Program-made: the position numbers and the translations under genes | Source: a virus | IMG/VR virus record: IMGVR_UViG_3300008120_001144 | Span: 1-22,911 of that record | DNA length: 22,911 nucleotides | Direction: 5' to 3' (one strand) | The notes under the pieces: generated by a model | What the model saw: only the letters and a program-made list of their open reading frames with translations | Told to the model about the DNA's origin: nothing | Databases searched by the model: none | In this document: positions 21,608 through 22,911 of the stretch, piece after piece | How the letters are laid out: the number at the start of each line of letters is the position of its first letter | Position numbering within the stretch: position 1 is the first letter of the stretch

Positions 21608-22911
21608 AATTAGAGTAACACCAATTGATGTTGAGGATCAACCTGAGGCAACTCAAAAAGCGGATGCGGAAGATGTGACAACAGAAGCTCCCGAATCATT
21701 TAAAGCCGCATTAAGTTCAACCGCTGGAAAAAAGGGTGAAGAATTTATTGCTAAGAAGAAAAAAGATTTGAGTAAATTGGTTACACAAATGCTTACTGAT
21801 GGTAAATTAAATTTAATTGGTGAGGATGGGAAACCTATTTCAATTGAAGAAGATGTCTTACAGTCATTAGTAGAAAAGGTTTTTAATGGTGAAGATTTAT
21901 CAGATGGTGAAAAAGAAACATTTAATCAAGTCTTTAAATTTGTTACTACTGTATCTGGTGACGTTAAAATATATGTTGCTAACAAAATAGCTGGTAGGCA
22001 TCCACAACAAGGATATAAGAGTATTGAATTAAAGAAAAAGAATGTAGCTATGGGTGAAGCCGTTAGGGCATTCGCTTTAAAAAATGGATTGAATGTAGGT
22101 AGATCTTCCGAAGGAGCTATTGGTAAAAAGGTATTGAATCCAAAGAAAATGGCGAGTTCGGTAAATCCTGATGCCCGTTTATTGGCGTTACAAACAATGG
22201 CCTATAATCAGAAATTAGGTGATTTGGCCAAAATAGGTGAAGAGTCAGGAGGTAAAATACCTATGGCAAATTTCGGAGATGTAACAAATCCAGAAGGCCG
22301 TAAACAAACCGCCAATAATATAATAGATGGTGCAATCAAACGCTTTACAACTGAATTGGAAGAGTATGGAAAAATGTTTGGTAAAGAAAATCTTCCAGAT
22401 ACACCTGAAAATAAAAAAGTATTTGATACTCTAAATAAATTAAAAGAATTAAATACTAATAGTGATTTAGAAAACGATGAAACCGCGAGAGAGGAGTATA
22501 AGAAATTATTGAATCAACTATTAGTAGATATGGGAAATTCAAGAGATTTCAAAGATGCGGTAGCAGATTTTGCGGAAATTAAAGCAGGATTACAATTCTT
22601 ATCAGAAGGTAAGCAAGTTTATTTCCCTGCATCAGAAAATTTTCAAACTGCTGATATAATTGTAATGCCAGATGAATTTAATGTGAAGCCAAAAGATGGG
22701 CAAACTATGGAAGAGGCTATTGCAGAGAACTTACAATTCTATGCCGTTACCGTTACATTCGTTGGAGGATTGAGTGTTAAGTATAAAGGTGGTGGTGGTT
22801 CTGCTAATTATTCAAAAATTTTGCAGACAGTTTATAAGAATCCTGAAACACAAGAAAAATTATTAGGTATTCAATCTATATATTCATTAGCGTATCCAAA
22901 GGATAAAAAGG
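21525..22911 (+). CDS. Continuation of the ParB-domain protein, or an overlapping second gene, 3' partial
   Basis: The +1 frame is open from 21522 (after TAA 21519-21521) to the right edge with no stop, over 450 codons. The first ATG is at 21525, but the better join is from Cys664 (21539-21541) by skipping one A: ...DAIPMC then NEKFIGLLFEETVTKQLPGGDEIRVTPIDVE, which keeps the acidic composition of the upstream protein. Contents: FKAALSSTAGKKGEEFIAKKKKDLSKLVTQML, a VKIYVANKIAGRHPQQGYKSIELKKKN block, AVRAFALKNGLNVGRSSEGAIGKKVLNPKKMASSVNPDARLLALQTMAYNQKLGDLAK (in part), and near the edge ADIIVMPDEFNVKPKDGQTMEEAI and FVGGLSVKYKGGGGSANYSKI. No family is recognised. Whether this is the same polypeptide depends on the frame change at about 21542. 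Confidence 0.7.
   Translation, partial: MPSQCVNEKFIGLLFEETVTKQLPGGDEIRVTPIDVEDQPEATQKADAEDVTTEAPESFKAALSSTAGKKGEEFIAKKKKDLSKLVTQMLTDGKLNLIGEDGKPISIEEDVLQSLVEKVFNGEDLSDGEKETFNQVFKFVTTVSGDVKIYVANKIAGRHPQQGYKSIELKKKNVAMGEAVRAFALKNGLNVGRSSEGAIGKKVLNPKKMASSVNPDARLLALQTMAYNQKLGDLAKIGEESGGKIPMANFGDVTNPEGRKQTANNIIDGAIKRFTTELEEYGKMFGKENLPDTPENKKVFDTLNKLKELNTNSDLENDETAREEYKKLLNQLLVDMGNSRDFKDAVADFAEIKAGLQFLSEGKQVYFPASENFQTADIIVMPDEFNVKPKDGQTMEEAIAENLQFYAVTVTFVGGLSVKYKGGGGSANYSKILQTVYKNPETQEKLLGIQSIYSLAYPKDKK

Noticed and set aside
1-22911. CRISPR array, transposase, integrase or attachment site
   Set aside because: No regularly spaced repeats, no DDE or recombinase motifs, and no tRNA fragment were found on reading.

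Overview
This window is part of the virion-structure region of a tailed, contractile-tail (T4-like myovirus) phage genome. All recognisable genes lie on the + strand, packed with gaps of a few bases or TAATG-type overlaps. The DNA is strongly AT-rich. Genes mostly lack Shine-Dalgarno sequences and sit behind AT-rich leaders. Three sites match the Bacteroidetes primary-sigma promoter layout (TTGG, 19-base spacer, TAnnTTTR), so a Bacteroidetes host, probably a flavobacterium, is likely. Host and environment are inferred, not shown.

Layout. 1-4349 is an adsorption/decoration block: the end of a large tail fibre with a self-cleaving S74 chaperone tail, a GT-B glycosyltransferase, and a virion-type protein carrying an intein-like Hint domain. 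4451-7617 holds a small coiled-coil protein, the tail sheath and the tail tube, ending at a strong terminator. 7717-8800 is an islet of three small non-structural genes; two have near-identical host-type promoters, and the islet ends at another strong terminator. 8844-16653 is the tail assembly and baseplate block: a gp26/gp51-like protein with a probable frameshifted extension, a small linker gene, the tape measure, a gp48/gp54-like tube-initiator/baseplate protein, a LysM gp53-like protein and a baseplate-hub protein. 16657-22911 is an accessory block: a small tail-linked unknown, a PhyH-family Fe(II)/2-oxoglutarate oxygenase with an altered metal ligand, a compact family A DNA polymerase-like protein, another small unknown, and a very large multidomain protein (possible TraB/Tiki-like region plus ParB-like domain) running off the right edge.

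The most unusual points are these. (1) Four genes are each split by a one-base frame change, always in the same direction (+1); the first lies on a T7 run in a tail-chaperone-like setting and may be programmed, while the others may be sequence errors or real lesions. (2) A polymerase-A palm/fingers protein without a recognisable exonuclease sits among tail genes. (3) A mini-Hint domain ends His-Asn-Lys, so it should cleave rather than splice. (4) A recurring AATATTTATA-type motif upstream of structural genes may be the phage late promoter. No tRNA, CRISPR, transposon or integrase was seen, and no stretch over 300 bases lacks a gene.
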